Origin: Methyloprofundus sp.
Lineage (GTDB): Bacteria; Pseudomonadota; Gammaproteobacteria; Methylococcales; Methylomonadaceae
NCBI GenBank assembly: GCA_028599115.1
Contig: JAQRMR010000006.1
Coordinates: forward strand, 1 to 45,551
Length of the DNA stretch: 45,551 nucleotides
Reading direction: 5' to 3'
Shown here: one piece after another, positions 1 to 9,354 of the stretch
How positions within the stretch are numbered: position 1 is the first letter of the stretch
Layout: the number at the start of each line of letters is the position of its first letter
The notes under the pieces: generated by a model
The model's database searches: none
What the model saw: only the letters and a program-made list of their open reading frames with translations
What the model was told of the DNA's origin: nothing
Position numbers and translations under genes: made by a program

Positions 1-11
1 AAATTTCAGGC

Positions 12-47
12 AAAAAAAAGCCGCGAATAAAATCGCGGCTTTTTTTG
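12..47 (-). terminator. Terminator after rplI
   Basis: An 8-bp GC-rich hairpin (19-26 with 33-40) is flanked by an A run on the left and a T run on the right. Read on the minus strand it is a stem followed by a U tract just past the rplI stop. The symmetry means it could also work for a convergent gene to the left of the window. Confidence 0.85.
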
Positions 48-67
48 ATAATAGCGTTTAAAGACTA

Positions 68-517
68 TTAATCTTCAGCAACAATAGAAACTTTAACTGT
101 TTCTGTTACATCAGCATGTAAGCTAATATCGATATCGAACTCTCCCAATTGGCGAATAATGCCTTCAGGTAGACGAACTTCATGCTTGCTTACTTCTGCA
201 CCAGCAGCTGTTAGTGCAGCAGCAATATCAGCAGTACCAACAGAACCAAACAACTTGCCTTCTTCGCCAGCTTTGTGTGGAATAACCACTTCAACTTTAG
301 CAATGGCTGCAGCTCTTTTAGTTGCAGCAGCTAATTTCTCAGCGGCTGCTTTTTCAAGCTCTGCTCTGCGTTGTTCAAATTCAGCAACTTTTTCTTTTGT
401 TGCCATAACAGCTTTTAATTGTGGAATTAGGAAATTTCTTGCATATCCTGACTTCACATTTACTTTATCTCCTAGATTCCCTAGGTTTACAACTTTTTCA
501 AGAAGGATGATTTCCAT
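68..517 (-). CDS. rplI: 50S ribosomal protein L9
   Basis: Structural protein of the large ribosomal subunit that binds 23S rRNA. The 149-aa length is the normal bacterial size. The N-terminal RNA-binding domain starts MEIILLEKV and contains the family signature of Gly, Val and Tyr-Ala-Arg-Asn-Phe-Leu around residues 16-30. A long Ala/Lys/Glu-rich connecting helix (about 40-75) and a C-terminal domain follow. It is the last gene of the rpsF-rpsR-DUF2232-rplI operon and is followed directly by a terminator. The usual downstream neighbour dnaB is not in the window. Confidence 0.97.
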   Translation of the reverse strand: MEIILLEKVVNLGNLGDKVNVKSGYARNFLIPQLKAVMATKEKVAEFEQRRAELEKAAAEKLAAATKRAAAIAKVEVVIPHKAGEEGKLFGSVGTADIAAALTAAGAEVSKHEVRLPEGIIRQLGEFDIDISLHADVTETVKVSIVAED

Positions 518-564
518 CTGATAGTCCTCAATAATTTATCAATTTAAAAATTGATACTCAGCAC

Positions 565-1476
565 TTAATCAGCACTGGTTGGGGGTTTAATATTTTTACG
601 TAAATTCAGCCATGTATCAGTCAGGCCAATGATTGCTACAGGTAGTACAATATGCGGGATTACAAACACTAGCAAATAAAACAAAGGCAATAAAAATCGC
701 TTTGCTTTCATTACTGATATTAAGCTATGTACAATCGCCATTCCCACAAAACTGTATAGCATAAATAAAATAACACCTATATTAGCTGCTACTTCAGAAA
801 TACCATCACTTGTTAAGAAAGCAATTAAAATAACTAGCAATGTCGCTAAAGTAAAGCGTTGCGACATCTGTAATGACAAGTACTCAGCCTTAAACCCACC
901 AGGATTATAAAGCTTCGACTGCCACCAACGTGCCAATAACAACCCCAGCAACAGCCCTGTAACAGAACCTGCTGCTAGTATTCCAGTCATATATTTCGCT
1001 ACTGTACTAACTGTTGCTTCTAGCTGCTGTAAAGGAATATCTTGCGCTTGACGCATAGGCTCAATCATTACTGCCAATATTTCCTGCCAATATTCAGCAG
1101 GATTCGGAATAAATAAATAAAACCCTAAAATAGCCAAGACACCTATCACTGCTGCAATTTCTAAAGCAAGTGATAGGTGCTTTCCTTCTCTTAATACAAT
1201 AGATAACAACCATACAGGCGTCCATAATATTAAGGCATAAGCGACAGCAAACTGGTAGTCACCCATAACAACTATGCCCAAGGCCGCCGAAGCAACACTT
1301 GAGCTCAGTAATACTAACAAACCTTCATTAGCGCCGCGACGCAAAGTCACTAACGCTACTGCGGCTGAACTTACGATACTAATAGGTGGCATAACAATGG
1401 ATAGCAAGGCAAGTGAGGAAGCAACAGCCATTGCTGACATTCTGCTCTTCATAATAAACTTTGCTATATATTCCAC
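565..1476 (-). CDS. DUF2232 (YybS-like) membrane protein
   Basis: Integral membrane protein of 303 aa with about eight hydrophobic segments spread over its length and no catalytic motif that I can see. Its composition and its position between rpsR and rplI fit the DUF2232/YybS family, which occupies this slot in many gammaproteobacteria such as pseudomonads. Its function is not established; some relatives resemble S components of transporters. The short spacing to rpsR (24 bp) and rplI (47 bp) says it is co-transcribed with the ribosomal genes. Confidence 0.8.
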   Translation of the reverse strand: MEYIAKFIMKSRMSAMAVASSLALLSIVMPPISIVSSAAVALVTLRRGANEGLLVLLSSSVASAALGIVVMGDYQFAVAYALILWTPVWLLSIVLREGKHLSLALEIAAVIGVLAILGFYLFIPNPAEYWQEILAVMIEPMRQAQDIPLQQLEATVSTVAKYMTGILAAGSVTGLLLGLLLARWWQSKLYNPGGFKAEYLSLQMSQRFTLATLLVILIAFLTSDGISEVAANIGVILFMLYSFVGMAIVHSLISVMKAKRFLLPLFYLLVFVIPHIVLPVAIIGLTDTWLNLRKNIKPPTSAD

Positions 1477-1500
1477 GCTATCTACCTAGTTAATATTTAA

Positions 1501-1731
1501 TTAGTCGTGCGCATCACAAAAAGGCATCAATGCAATATAACGTGCGCGTTTAACTGCGTTAGTTATTTTTCTTTGATCTTTTGCTTTTGTACCTGTAATA
1601 CGGCTCGGTACAATTTTTCCTGTTTCTGTTACAAATTCGCCTAATAATTCGATATTTTTATAATCGATTGAATTTGCTTCACCTTCAGCACCAAAAGAAT
1701 AAGTCTTTTTGCGTCTCATTTGACGTGCCAT
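1501..1731 (-). CDS. rpsR: 30S ribosomal protein S18
   Basis: Small basic protein of 76 aa in the 30S platform that forms a heterodimer with S6. The conserved block Tyr-Lys-Asn-Ile-Glu-Leu-Leu followed by PSRITGT and KxQRxxxxAIKRARxxALxPF-like residues is present. It lies 25 bp downstream of rpsF. Together S6 and S18 are known in several bacteria to bind the rpsF leader and repress their own operon, and a matching leader structure is visible upstream of rpsF here. Confidence 0.97.
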   Translation of the reverse strand: MARQMRRKKTYSFGAEGEANSIDYKNIELLGEFVTETGKIVPSRITGTKAKDQRKITNAVKRARYIALMPFCDAHD

Positions 1732-1756
1732 AGTTAACCTCTAATGTAGTTGATAA

Positions 1757-2200
1757 TTATTCAGATTCAGCAGTCGCTGTTTTTTCAGCCTCTGCCTTTG
1801 CTGCTTCTGCTTTTACTGCTTCTTCTGCAGCTCTTTTTTCAGCTTCTACTGCTTTTTCAGCGGCAACTTTACTTTCTTCTGCAGTAGCAGAAGCAATAAT
1901 AGAAGCACTAGTAACAGCTTCTTTCATAATTAAAGTCATGCTACGTAATACAGCATCGTTGAAACGGAATGTACTTTCAAGCTCATCAAGAGTCGCTTGA
2001 TCACATTCAATATTCATCAATACATAGTGTGCTTTTTGAAGTTTTTTAATTGGGTATGCAAGGTGTCTGCGTCCCCAGTCTTCAAGGCGGTGAATCGATC
2101 CTGATGCAGCTTCAATAGTAGTACGATAGCGTTCTATCATGCCAGGTACTTGAGAGCTTTGATCAGGATGAACTAAAAAGACAATTTCATAATGTCGCAT
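1757..2200 (-). CDS. rpsF: 30S ribosomal protein S6, Ala/Glu-rich tail
   Basis: S6 of the 30S platform, first gene of the operon. Residues 1-95 carry the family fold ([14 protein letters not shown] at the start, then [19 protein letters not shown]). Residues from about 105 to 147 form a low-complexity tail of Ala, Glu and Lys ending in Ser-Glu. Tails of this kind occur in gammaproteobacterial S6; in E. coli the S6 C terminus receives extra glutamates from RimK, which makes this tail a plausible modification site (inference). The ribosome binding site AAGGAAAA lies 5 bp before the ATG. Confidence 0.97.
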   Translation of the reverse strand: MRHYEIVFLVHPDQSSQVPGMIERYRTTIEAASGSIHRLEDWGRRHLAYPIKKLQKAHYVLMNIECDQATLDELESTFRFNDAVLRSMTLIMKEAVTSASIIASATAEESKVAAEKAVEAEKRAAEEAVKAEAAKAEAEKTATAESE

Positions 2201-2205
2201 AATTT

Positions 2206-2252
2206 TCCTTTCGGTTTAAAGCCTTCTATCAAAAATAATAGTAAGGCAAGGA
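2206..2252 (-). promoter_or_regulatory. Candidate S6:S18-binding leader of rpsF mRNA
   Basis: The minus-strand leader folds into an outer stem UCCUU/AAGGA (2248-2252 with 2206-2210). It encloses an inner hairpin GCCUU..AAGGC with an extra CUAU/AUAG helix (2221-2247). A 10-nt one-sided bulge (2211-2220) contains CCG. The 3' strand of the outer stem is the Shine-Dalgarno sequence. A hairpin with a CCG-containing asymmetric bulge next to the ribosome binding site is the described hallmark of the S6:S18 autoregulatory motif. The fold was done by eye. Confidence 0.6.
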
Positions 2253-2277
2253 GGGCTAATGCCCAATAAGACTCACC

Positions 2278-2306
2278 ATTATATTTGATATTTTAATATT
2301 TGAAAA
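2278..2306 (-). promoter_or_regulatory. Sigma-70-type promoter of rpsF operon
   Basis: On the minus strand TTTTCA (2301-2306, 4 of 6 to the -35 consensus) and a perfect TATAAT (2278-2283) are separated by exactly 17 bp. Transcription would start near 2270, leaving a leader of about 70 nt that contains the candidate S6:S18 site. Confidence 0.7.
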
Positions 2307-2577
2307 GCTAAAGCCGTTTAAGTTTTATTTATACTAACACCAAAACTATAAAAATATTTTAGCGGCTTACACATCGCAATAAAATACTTCACCTTATTCT
2401 GCAGATTTCAATGATTGAATACGCTGTTGGGTTTTTTCCTTATCCGCACGTCATTAAAGTTTTTTTATTGGAGTTTACCTTTTTTAACAACTGCCTCCCC
2501 CGCCCTTTTTATCCTGTTCTGGTATACAATAATCCACATTCCTCTGTACCTAGATTCCATTAAGAATCAATAGCCTT

Positions 2578-3387
2578 ATGCACACAGAAAACAATACACT
2601 TTATTATATTTACGACCCTATGTGTAGCTGGTGCTACGCATTTGAAGCTTCGTTAAATGAAATACAGAAAAACCTCCCACATTTAATTTCTTTTAAAGGA
2701 ATTTTGGGGGGACTAGCTCCCGATAGCACGCAAGCTATGCCTGCTGAAACCAAAGCAATGGTACAACGCGCTTGGCATCAAATTGAACATACCGTGCCTA
2801 ACATTCAGTTTAATTTTGATTTTTGGTCTAAAAATACACCCTATCGCTCTACATACCCTGCTTGCCGCGCCATAATAGCAGCCACACTGCAGGGAGAAGG
2901 CTATTCTAATGCAATGCGCAAAGCTATTCAGCAAGCTTATTACCAAGATGCAAAAAACCCTTCATTAAGCTCTACTTTATTACAGTGCGCTGAATTTATT
3001 GAGCTAGATGCCGAGCAATTTACAGCTGATTATTCTAGCAATGAAGTTAATAGCAAGCTTCTCGAGCATATTAATTTTTCACGCTCATTAGCCGTTAATT
3101 CTTACCCATCTTTACGCTTAGTCCTTAATAATAAAGTTCACATCGTTCCCATTAATTACACACAGGCTGCACCTTCATTACAAAAAATACAACAATTACT
3201 TCATGATAATAAAACGCAGCCTATTGCATCCCCTTGCTTAAAAGAGTGCCGTTTAAATTCACAAGACATGTGCTCCAGCTGCTTTCGTTCACTGGTTGAA
3301 ATCACCAATTGGCCAACCATGACTGAGCATGAAAAGCAGCAATGCATAGATAAGTGCGCACAAAGAAAATCATCCCAACAACCTTAA
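2578..3387 (+). CDS. DsbA-family protein fused to DUF1289 domain
   Basis: Thioredoxin-fold protein of 269 aa. Residues 8-205 match the FrnE/DsbA-like branch: Tyr-Asp-Pro-Met-Cys-Ser-Trp-Cys (CSWC redox motif, residues 16-19), a helical insert and the cis-Pro region near Asn-Ser-Tyr-Pro-Ser. Residues about 217-260 form a second module with Cys spacing C-x3-C-x8-C-x2-C and the R-x4-EI-x2-W segment typical of DUF1289, a small Cys-rich, probably metal-binding domain. DUF1289 proteins are normally separate and short, so the fusion is notable. No signal peptide is visible, so it probably acts in the cytoplasm, as a disulfide isomerase or GST-like oxidoreductase (inference). Confidence 0.85.
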   Translation: MHTENNTLYYIYDPMCSWCYAFEASLNEIQKNLPHLISFKGILGGLAPDSTQAMPAETKAMVQRAWHQIEHTVPNIQFNFDFWSKNTPYRSTYPACRAIIAATLQGEGYSNAMRKAIQQAYYQDAKNPSLSSTLLQCAEFIELDAEQFTADYSSNEVNSKLLEHINFSRSLAVNSYPSLRLVLNNKVHIVPINYTQAAPSLQKIQQLLHDNKTQPIASPCLKECRLNSQDMCSSCFRSLVEITNWPTMTEHEKQQCIDKCAQRKSSQQP

Positions 3388-3405
3388 ATTATTTTCCTTG
3401 AAATT

Positions 3406-4077
3406 ATGATTAAAACTCCATTAAGTTGCGTAGAAATCCCTGCAGCATCAACACCCATCTACTCTATTATTTGGCTACATGGTTTAGGCGCTGACGGCCA
3501 TGATTTTGAAAGCATTGCTCCTGAGTTAAAGCTCCAACAAGAGCAACATATACATTTTATCTTTCCTAACGCCCCTATCCAGCCCGTTACTATTAATGGC
3601 GGCATGGAAATGCGCTCTTGGTATGATATTCTTGCTGCGGATTTAGAGAGGGAAGTTGCCATTGATGATATTTATCAATCGGCGCAAGCGGTCACGCAAC
3701 TTATCGAGCAGGAAATAGAAAAAGGCATAAAAGCAGAAAATATTTTATTGGCGGGTTTTTCTCAAGGTGGTGTTATTGCCTTACATGCGGGCTTACGCTT
3801 TCCCAAAAAATTAGCCGGCATCATTGCACTCTCAACTTACTTACCAACTATCGAACAACTCAAATCTGAGCGAAGCATTAATAATAACAATACCCCCATT
3901 TTCATGGCTCATGGAAGTATGGATCCTGTCGTTATGTCACAAGCTGCAAAAAAATCTTTTACTCAATTAAAAGAACTTAGCTACCCTATTAGCTGGCATG
4001 AATACCCTATGCAACACTCTGTGTGCTTAGAAGAAATCACTGATATTGCTGCCTTTATTAACCCATTATTGAATTAA
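3406..4077 (+). CDS. Phospholipase/carboxylesterase family hydrolase
   Basis: Alpha/beta hydrolase of 223 aa in the family of Pseudomonas esterase II and acyl-protein thioesterase. Visible landmarks are the oxyanion-region LHGLGADGHDF (about residues 25-35), the nucleophile elbow G-F-S-Q-G-G with catalytic Ser, the Asp in HGSMDPVV and the C-terminal catalytic His in MQHSV. It hydrolyses short to medium acyl esters in the cytoplasm (family knowledge). It starts 18 bp after the DsbA-like gene and probably shares its transcript; its 3' end converges on the GGDEF gene with only an 18-bp gap. Confidence 0.9.
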   Translation: MIKTPLSCVEIPAASTPIYSIIWLHGLGADGHDFESIAPELKLQQEQHIHFIFPNAPIQPVTINGGMEMRSWYDILAADLEREVAIDDIYQSAQAVTQLIEQEIEKGIKAENILLAGFSQGGVIALHAGLRFPKKLAGIIALSTYLPTIEQLKSERSINNNNTPIFMAHGSMDPVVMSQAAKKSFTQLKELSYPISWHEYPMQHSVCLEEITDIAAFINPLLN

Positions 4078-4095
4078 AAAGAGCCTAAAAATAGC

Positions 4096-5283
4096 TTACA
4101 ACATATCTTGATTAAAGATTACGACTTGATTTTTTCCACGCTTTTTTGCAGCATACATCGCTAAATCAGCATAATGAATATAAGTATCAATGGAGTGCTC
4201 ATCACGCTTATCTTGAGTACTTTTTTGACAAAGAACACAACAAATACCAATACTTGCCGTCACTTTAACTTCTTGCCCACCAAAATTCCAACTCAAACTT
4301 TCTATCAATTGACGTATTCTTTCCGCAAAGACCAGTCCTTTACTATCAACCGTATTAGAAAAGGCGACCACAAACTCTTCGCCACCAAACCTAGCTAATA
4401 CATCACCGCCACGTATAGTTTCTTTCAATGTATCCGCCACATCAATTAAAACCTTATCTCCTGCATGGTGCCCATAAGTATCATTAATTTTTTTAAAAGA
4501 ATCTAAATCTAACAGTAATAGACAAAGAGGGTCGCCATAGCGTATATTTTTAGCAAAAGGCACGGCAATTTGCTCATAAAAAAATCGGCGATTATATAAC
4601 CCCGTTAAACTGTCCACCATAGACAAACTTTCATAGCGCTCTTTTAACGTTTCAGCTTCCTTAAGTGCTGCTTCTAAATGCTCTGTTTTATCAGCAATTC
4701 TCTGTTCCATTTCTTGAAATAAGCGAAAATTACTGAGCAATTGTCCTAGCATATTCTTATAAATTTCTAATAACCGCAGATGCCAATCAGAAAAATAATA
4801 TGCCTCGGGGTGAGAAACATTCAAAACACCATACAACTCCCCCCCCACTTTCACCGGAACACTAATAATAGAACCTAACACTTCCGCCTGAAAATATTTA
4901 TTTGAAAACCGCGAATCAATAGAGCAGTCGGCGCAGTATTGTGACTCCTCTTTTTCTGCTGCTAGCCCAACCAGCCCTTCCCCCATTTTAAAAGTAACGG
5001 GGGTATAGTCTTCTTTTTCGGTTATTTTACGCTCTTTAGTCCCAACTCCCGTTAAGTTAATTAACTCATTATTTTCTGTTTTAATAAAAAATGAGCAACA
5101 TTCCATATCTTGATTTTCAATAAGGATACTAAGTGAGTTTAAAACAAGTTCTTTTTCACTTAACTTTTTATGACTCTCAAGCTCTGATAATGTTTTAACA
5201 GCAGATAAAGAGCCTAATAAATCAATAAGAACATCATGCATCCCTGTCGACCTAACACTCGAGTAGATATCTATATCGTCCAC
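4096..5283 (-). CDS. GAF-GGDEF diguanylate cyclase
   Basis: Signalling enzyme of 395 aa that should make cyclic di-GMP. A GAF-like sensor domain covers about residues 45-190, a coiled-coil linker about 190-225, and a GGDEF domain about 225-395. The active-site signature is intact as R-F-GGEEF. An RxxD motif (RGGD) sits five residues upstream, the usual product-inhibition I-site, so activity is probably limited by c-di-GMP itself. The start codon overlaps the stop of the HDOD gene, and both trail the sdh operon, so synthesis is expected to be coupled to respiratory genes (inference). Confidence 0.92.
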   Translation of the reverse strand: MDDIDIYSSVRSTGMHDVLIDLLGSLSAVKTLSELESHKKLSEKELVLNSLSILIENQDMECCSFFIKTENNELINLTGVGTKERKITEKEDYTPVTFKMGEGLVGLAAEKEESQYCADCSIDSRFSNKYFQAEVLGSIISVPVKVGGELYGVLNVSHPEAYYFSDWHLRLLEIYKNMLGQLLSNFRLFQEMEQRIADKTEHLEAALKEAETLKERYESLSMVDSLTGLYNRRFFYEQIAVPFAKNIRYGDPLCLLLLDLDSFKKINDTYGHHAGDKVLIDVADTLKETIRGGDVLARFGGEEFVVAFSNTVDSKGLVFAERIRQLIESLSWNFGGQEVKVTASIGICCVLCQKSTQDKRDEHSIDTYIHYADLAMYAAKKRGKNQVVIFNQDML

Positions 5284-6146
5284 TACTTTCCACCCGCCAT
5301 CGTTTGCACTAAGGCATTTAAATCGTCCATTTTTTCAGCTAATTTAGCCTTAATTGTAAAAAACTGCTTTTCTTTCATAGCTAATAATTTTAAGACTTTC
5401 TGTTCATCTTCAGATAACTGTTCTTGATTATCTCGCACTACCCTTCTTAATAAAGAGGCCACTTTCAATAGACTATGCAATGATGCATTAGCATAATCCA
5501 CTTCACTCACTCTATACTCTTCAACAACATCGCTATAAAGCGAAGGTAACTTCCAACGCTCTAATAAATACCCGCCTAGCAGGTATTGGTCCATTCCTTT
5601 TTCTAGTATTAGTTGATCAATATCTAACTCTTCTTTTTGCGCTAACGCGAAAATATCTGCGACCTCATCAGGGTATAAAAAAACTACCGCTAACATACCT
5701 ATATGTAAAACCATGCCAGCAGTGTAAGCGGTATTTGCATCAATATCTTTCAGCTTAGCCGCCTTAACTAAGGCTTGCGCACAAACAGCCGTCAACAAAG
5801 CATCAAGCCAAAAACGTTGCGAATCAAAACTTTTACAACGAGAACCACTAAATGACAGCCCAATTAAGATACTTAAACTTAAACTCTTGACTAATTTAAG
5901 CCCTAACACATTCACTACAGCAACTCGTAAATCAGTTACTTGCCCTGCATAGCCGAAATAAGCTGAATTAGCTAAGCCAATTAACCGTGCCATTAATATA
6001 GGGGAGCTCTTTAATATTTCTGACAGATCATCCAAATCGATATCTTCATCATTGATTGCCATCAATATACGTTGATTCTCCTCTGGCATAACAGGTAAAT
6101 TTTTTAATTTGGCAATATCTAATTGCCTATTTTTTTGATCAGTCAT
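5283..6146 (-). CDS. HDOD domain signalling protein
   Basis: Protein of 287 aa with one HDOD domain over about residues 15-215 (LPVMPE near the start, then LxxxIxxSPxLxARLIxLANSAYFG). The metal-binding His-Asp pair of true HD phosphohydrolases is not evident, as is normal for HDOD, so this is a signalling or scaffolding module rather than a hydrolase. The start ATG overlaps the ygfX stop by 4 nt (ATGA) and the end overlaps the GGDEF gene by 1 nt, so translation is coupled. HDOD and GGDEF proteins are often paired in gammaproteobacteria. Confidence 0.88.
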   Translation of the reverse strand: MTDQKNRQLDIAKLKNLPVMPEENQRILMAINDEDIDLDDLSEILKSSPILMARLIGLANSAYFGYAGQVTDLRVAVVNVLGLKLVKSLSLSILIGLSFSGSRCKSFDSQRFWLDALLTAVCAQALVKAAKLKDIDANTAYTAGMVLHIGMLAVVFLYPDEVADIFALAQKEELDIDQLILEKGMDQYLLGGYLLERWKLPSLYSDVVEEYRVSEVDYANASLHSLLKVASLLRRVVRDNQEQLSEDEQKVLKLLAMKEKQFFTIKAKLAEKMDDLNALVQTMAGGK

Positions 6147-6583
6147 AAAAAAGTTTCATCTTGTGGCTTTATTTTTAAAAAAACACGCAGTTTTCTAAAG
6201 CTATCGTCATCAACTGCATCCTGCAAAATCATAAAATAACCCTGCTCACTTGCTATTTTTACATGTAAAACAACCAAAAATGGCGTAACTACCGTAGACT
6301 TCAAAACAGTTAAGTCTAAAGGTTTTTGTTCATTAGCAATAAGCTGCCAAAATAAATTTTCACTATACTTCAGCGTAAAACAATAATCACACCCTTGGTA
6401 TCGGCGCCAATACACCAAACTACTTATTATAAGAAAAGACCAGAGTGCCATTTTAAACCACACCCCAAGCGCCATCATAAAAACAACCACTGCACTGATT
6501 GCATGCAATAAAACTAAAAATACGAGTAAACTTAAGGACTGTTCTACTTTAATTAGTAGCGCAGGCTCTGACTTTTTCAACAA
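6143..6583 (-). CDS. ygfX: YgfX-like membrane protein
   Basis: Small inner-membrane protein of 146 aa. Two hydrophobic segments near the N terminus (about residues 18-38 and 42-60) are followed by a cytoplasmic domain with Trp in the middle, VVTPFLVVLHV and a C-terminal FRKLRVFLKI segment, the pattern of YgfX (CptA, DUF1434-type). It probably starts at TTG inside the end of sdhE (35-nt overlap). In E. coli this partner of SdhE/YgfY has been described as a membrane toxin acting on cytoskeletal proteins, though the antitoxin role of SdhE is disputed. Genomic pairing with sdhE is the best evidence here. Confidence 0.8.
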   Translation of the reverse strand: MLKKSEPALLIKVEQSLSLLVFLVLLHAISAVVVFMMALGVWFKMALWSFLIISSLVYWRRYQGCDYCFTLKYSENLFWQLIANEQKPLDLTVLKSTVVTPFLVVLHVKIASEQGYFMILQDAVDDDSFRKLRVFLKIKPQDETFL

Positions 6584-6782
6584 TCGTATTTAGCTCCAAT
6601 TTTTTAGGCGTTTCATGGGCAAAAAAGTAAGCAAGTAAGAGGCTATCTTCAAGTGCCAATAAGTCTATAAACAATGCTTGCTCCTCTGCATTGGCATTGC
6701 TATATGCTTTATCTAGATAAGCACATAAAAAGGCATCTAGCTCTTTAGCTCCGCGCCTGCATTGCCAGCGTAACGCTGACAT
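6549..6782 (-). CDS. sdhE: SdhE, FAD assembly factor for succinate dehydrogenase
   Basis: Protein of 77 aa in the SdhE/YgfY/Sdh5 family. The diagnostic RRG-x-x-E motif is present near the N terminus (CRRGAKELD), which contacts the flavoprotein subunit and promotes covalent FAD attachment. Its ATG overlaps the sdhB stop (TAATG), so it is translated directly after the complex it matures. It is followed by ygfX, as in enterobacteria, but here both are fused into the sdh operon rather than standing apart. Confidence 0.93.
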   Translation of the reverse strand: MSALRWQCRRGAKELDAFLCAYLDKAYSNANAEEQALFIDLLALEDSLLLAYFFAHETPKKLELNTIVEKVRACATN

Positions 6783-7567
6783 TAGCCCTCTTGCCTCACA
6801 AGTAACATCTTTTTAATTTCGCCAATCGCTTGTGCAGGGTTTAAGCCTTTCGGACAAGTATCTGTACAGTTCATAATCGTATGGCATCTAAATAACTTAA
6901 AGGGGTCCTCTAACTCATCCAAACGCTCACCCGTATGCTCATCACGACTATCATTCAGCCAACGGTATGCTTGTAATAAAACAGCCGGCCCTAAATAACG
7001 CTCACTATTCCACCAGTAACTAGGGCAGCTCGTCGAGCAACACGCACATAACACACACTCATAAAGCCCATCTAATTGCTTACGTTCCTCAGGACTTTGT
7101 AATCTTTCAGTATCGGCTGGCGCTGGTGTTTGTGATTCAATCCATGGCTGAATTGAGGCGTATTGCGCATAAAAATGTGTCATATCCGCAACTAAATCTT
7201 TAATAACATCCATATGTGGCAGCGGAAAAATTTTAATCGTCCCCTTATATTCATCGATACCTTTAATACAAGCTAAAGTATTTTTGCCATTAACATTCAT
7301 AGCGCAGGAGCCACAAACCCCCTCTCGACATGAACGCCTAAAAGTTAGCGTACTGTCAATTTCATCTTTAATTTTTACAATTAAATCTAAAACCATCGGG
7401 CCACATTGATCTAAATCAATGTGATAGGTATCAATACGCGGATTTTCACCTGAATCAGGATTCCAACGATAAACTTCCACTTGCTTAATTCTAGTCGCAC
7501 TTTCTTCAGCAGGAAAGTGCTTCCCTTTTTGAATTACTGAGTTTTTAGGTAAAGTAAATTCAACCAT
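6782..7567 (-). CDS. sdhB: Succinate dehydrogenase iron-sulfur subunit
   Basis: 261-aa subunit that carries electrons from FAD to quinone. The N-terminal 2Fe-2S domain has CREGVCGSC and a fourth Cys in LACI. The C-terminal domain has the 4Fe-4S motif CVLCACC..CP and the 3Fe-4S region [17 protein letters not shown]. It carries an N-terminal extension of about 25 residues compared with the E. coli protein. Its ATG overlaps the sdhA stop. Confidence 0.97.
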   Translation of the reverse strand: MVEFTLPKNSVIQKGKHFPAEESATRIKQVEVYRWNPDSGENPRIDTYHIDLDQCGPMVLDLIVKIKDEIDSTLTFRRSCREGVCGSCAMNVNGKNTLACIKGIDEYKGTIKIFPLPHMDVIKDLVADMTHFYAQYASIQPWIESQTPAPADTERLQSPEERKQLDGLYECVLCACCSTSCPSYWWNSERYLGPAVLLQAYRWLNDSRDEHTGERLDELEDPFKLFRCHTIMNCTDTCPKGLNPAQAIGEIKKMLLVRQEG

Positions 7568-9351
7568 TAGTAAACCCTCTTTTTAGGCGGAATAACCTCA
7601 ACATCATCCGTTAAAGTATACATATGTACGGGGCGATAATCGATTTTAACTTTATTACTTTCTATCCATAATAAAGAATGCTTTAACCATTGCTGATCAT
7701 CTCTATCAGGGTAATCATCTCGAGCATGCCCACCACGACTTTCTTTACGGTTAGTTGCAGCATTAATGGTAACTAAAGATAAGTCCAATAGATTATTTAA
7801 CTCTAAAGCTTCGACTAAATCAGTATTCCAAATTAAAGAATCATCGGCTAATTTAAGCTCAGAAAACGAGTCGCGAATCTCTGCAATCGATTGCGAGCCT
7901 TTTTGCAAAACCTCTTCTGTTCTAAAAACAGCCGCATGTTTTTGCATGGTTTTCTGCATATCATTGCGTATTTCAGACGCTTTCAGCGTGCCTTTTGCAT
8001 GACGAATCGTATCAAAACGCTGTAATGCTTTATCCAATGCACCTTCTGCTAACGGTTTATGTGCGGTTCTTGGTGTGATTAACTCTGCACAACGTATCGC
8101 AGCTGCCCGTCCAAAAACAACAATATCTAATAAGGAATTTGAACCCAAACGATTTGCACCATGCACCGAAACACAAGCTGCCTCGCCTATTGCCATTAAG
8201 CCTTTAACCACGCTATCAGGATTACCGTCTTTTAATGTAACGACTTCCGCTTTATAGTTGGTTGGAATGCCGCCCATATTGTAATGCACGGTAGGAATAA
8301 CCGGGATAGGTTCTTTCGTCACATCGACACCTGCAAAAACACGCGCCGTTTCAGAAATTCCAGGTAAACGCTCATGAATGACTTCAGGATCTAAATGCTC
8401 TACATGTAAATAAGCATGATCAGCTTCTTCACCAATACCCCGCCCCGCATTCACCTCCATAGTAATCGCTCGACTGACGACATCGCGTGAGGCTAAATCT
8501 TTTGCATGTGGCGCATATTGCTCCATAAACCGTTCGCCTTTAGAGTTAGTTAAATACCCTCCCTCTCCGCGCGCGCCTTCAGTAATCAAGCAACCCGCAC
8601 CATAGATGCCTGTTGGGTGGAATTGAATAAATTCCATATCTTGTAGAGGTAAGCCTGCTCGTAATACCATTGCACTACCATCACCTGTCACAGTATGCGC
8701 TGAAGTACATGATTGATAACAACGACCATAACCACCTGTTGCTAAAACAGTGCTATGCCCTTTAAAGGCATGCAAGGAACCATCATCTAAACACCAGGCT
8801 AGAACGCCGCGACACTCCTCATCTTCCATAATTAAATCTAAGACGACATATTCAACAAAGAACTCTGCCTTATGTTTAAGCGACTGCTGATAAAGCGTAT
8901 GTAAAATTGCATGGCCTGTCACATCTGCAGCAGCGCAAGTTCTTTGTGCTGTGCCTTCGCCAAAGTGCGTGGTCATGCCGCCAAAAGCACGTTGATAGAT
9001 TTTACCATCCGCATTACGCGAAAAAGGGACACCATAATGCTCTAACTCCAAAACAGCTGGCCCTGCTTCGCGGCACATATACTCGATTGCATCTTGATCG
9101 CCCAACCAGTCTGAACCTTTGACGGTATCGTACATATGCCAGCGCCAATCATCTTCGCCATTATTCCCAAGAGCAGCACTAATTCCACCTTGCGCAGCAA
9201 CTGTGTGACTGCGCGTGGGAAATACCTTGGTAATACACGCTGTCTTTAAACCTTTTTCTGCCATTCCTAAGGTTGCACGTAAGCCTGCTCCACCGGCACC
9301 CACAACAACCACATCGTATTCATGCTCAATAATTTTAACTTTGTCTTTCAT
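7567..9351 (-). CDS. sdhA: Succinate dehydrogenase flavoprotein subunit
   Basis: 594-aa catalytic subunit that oxidises succinate to fumarate in the TCA cycle. The Rossmann FAD-binding motif GAGGAGLRA is near residue 18. The covalent FAD site is in [12 protein letters not shown], where the His is the flavinylated residue, and the active-site regions QFHPTGI and the RGEGG block are intact. The C terminus has the HARDDYP..D segment. It starts 3 bp after sdhD. Full family length. Confidence 0.98.
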   Translation of the reverse strand: MKDKVKIIEHEYDVVVVGAGGAGLRATLGMAEKGLKTACITKVFPTRSHTVAAQGGISAALGNNGEDDWRWHMYDTVKGSDWLGDQDAIEYMCREAGPAVLELEHYGVPFSRNADGKIYQRAFGGMTTHFGEGTAQRTCAAADVTGHAILHTLYQQSLKHKAEFFVEYVVLDLIMEDEECRGVLAWCLDDGSLHAFKGHSTVLATGGYGRCYQSCTSAHTVTGDGSAMVLRAGLPLQDMEFIQFHPTGIYGAGCLITEGARGEGGYLTNSKGERFMEQYAPHAKDLASRDVVSRAITMEVNAGRGIGEEADHAYLHVEHLDPEVIHERLPGISETARVFAGVDVTKEPIPVIPTVHYNMGGIPTNYKAEVVTLKDGNPDSVVKGLMAIGEAACVSVHGANRLGSNSLLDIVVFGRAAAIRCAELITPRTAHKPLAEGALDKALQRFDTIRHAKGTLKASEIRNDMQKTMQKHAAVFRTEEVLQKGSQSIAEIRDSFSELKLADDSLIWNTDLVEALELNNLLDLSLVTINAATNRKESRGGHARDDYPDRDDQQWLKHSLLWIESNKVKIDYRPVHMYTLTDDVEVIPPKKRVY

Positions 9352-9354
9352 TTT

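Larger units (their letters stand above)
2201..2577. other. Divergent intergenic region rpsF / dsbA-like
   Basis: This 377-bp gap holds the rpsF promoter and leader on its left side. The right part (about 2310-2577) must contain the promoter of the plus-strand DsbA-like gene. A TATACAAT stretch at 2523-2530 resembles a -10 box, but no well-spaced -35 is visible. I see no RNA gene or further ORF. Confidence 0.5.
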
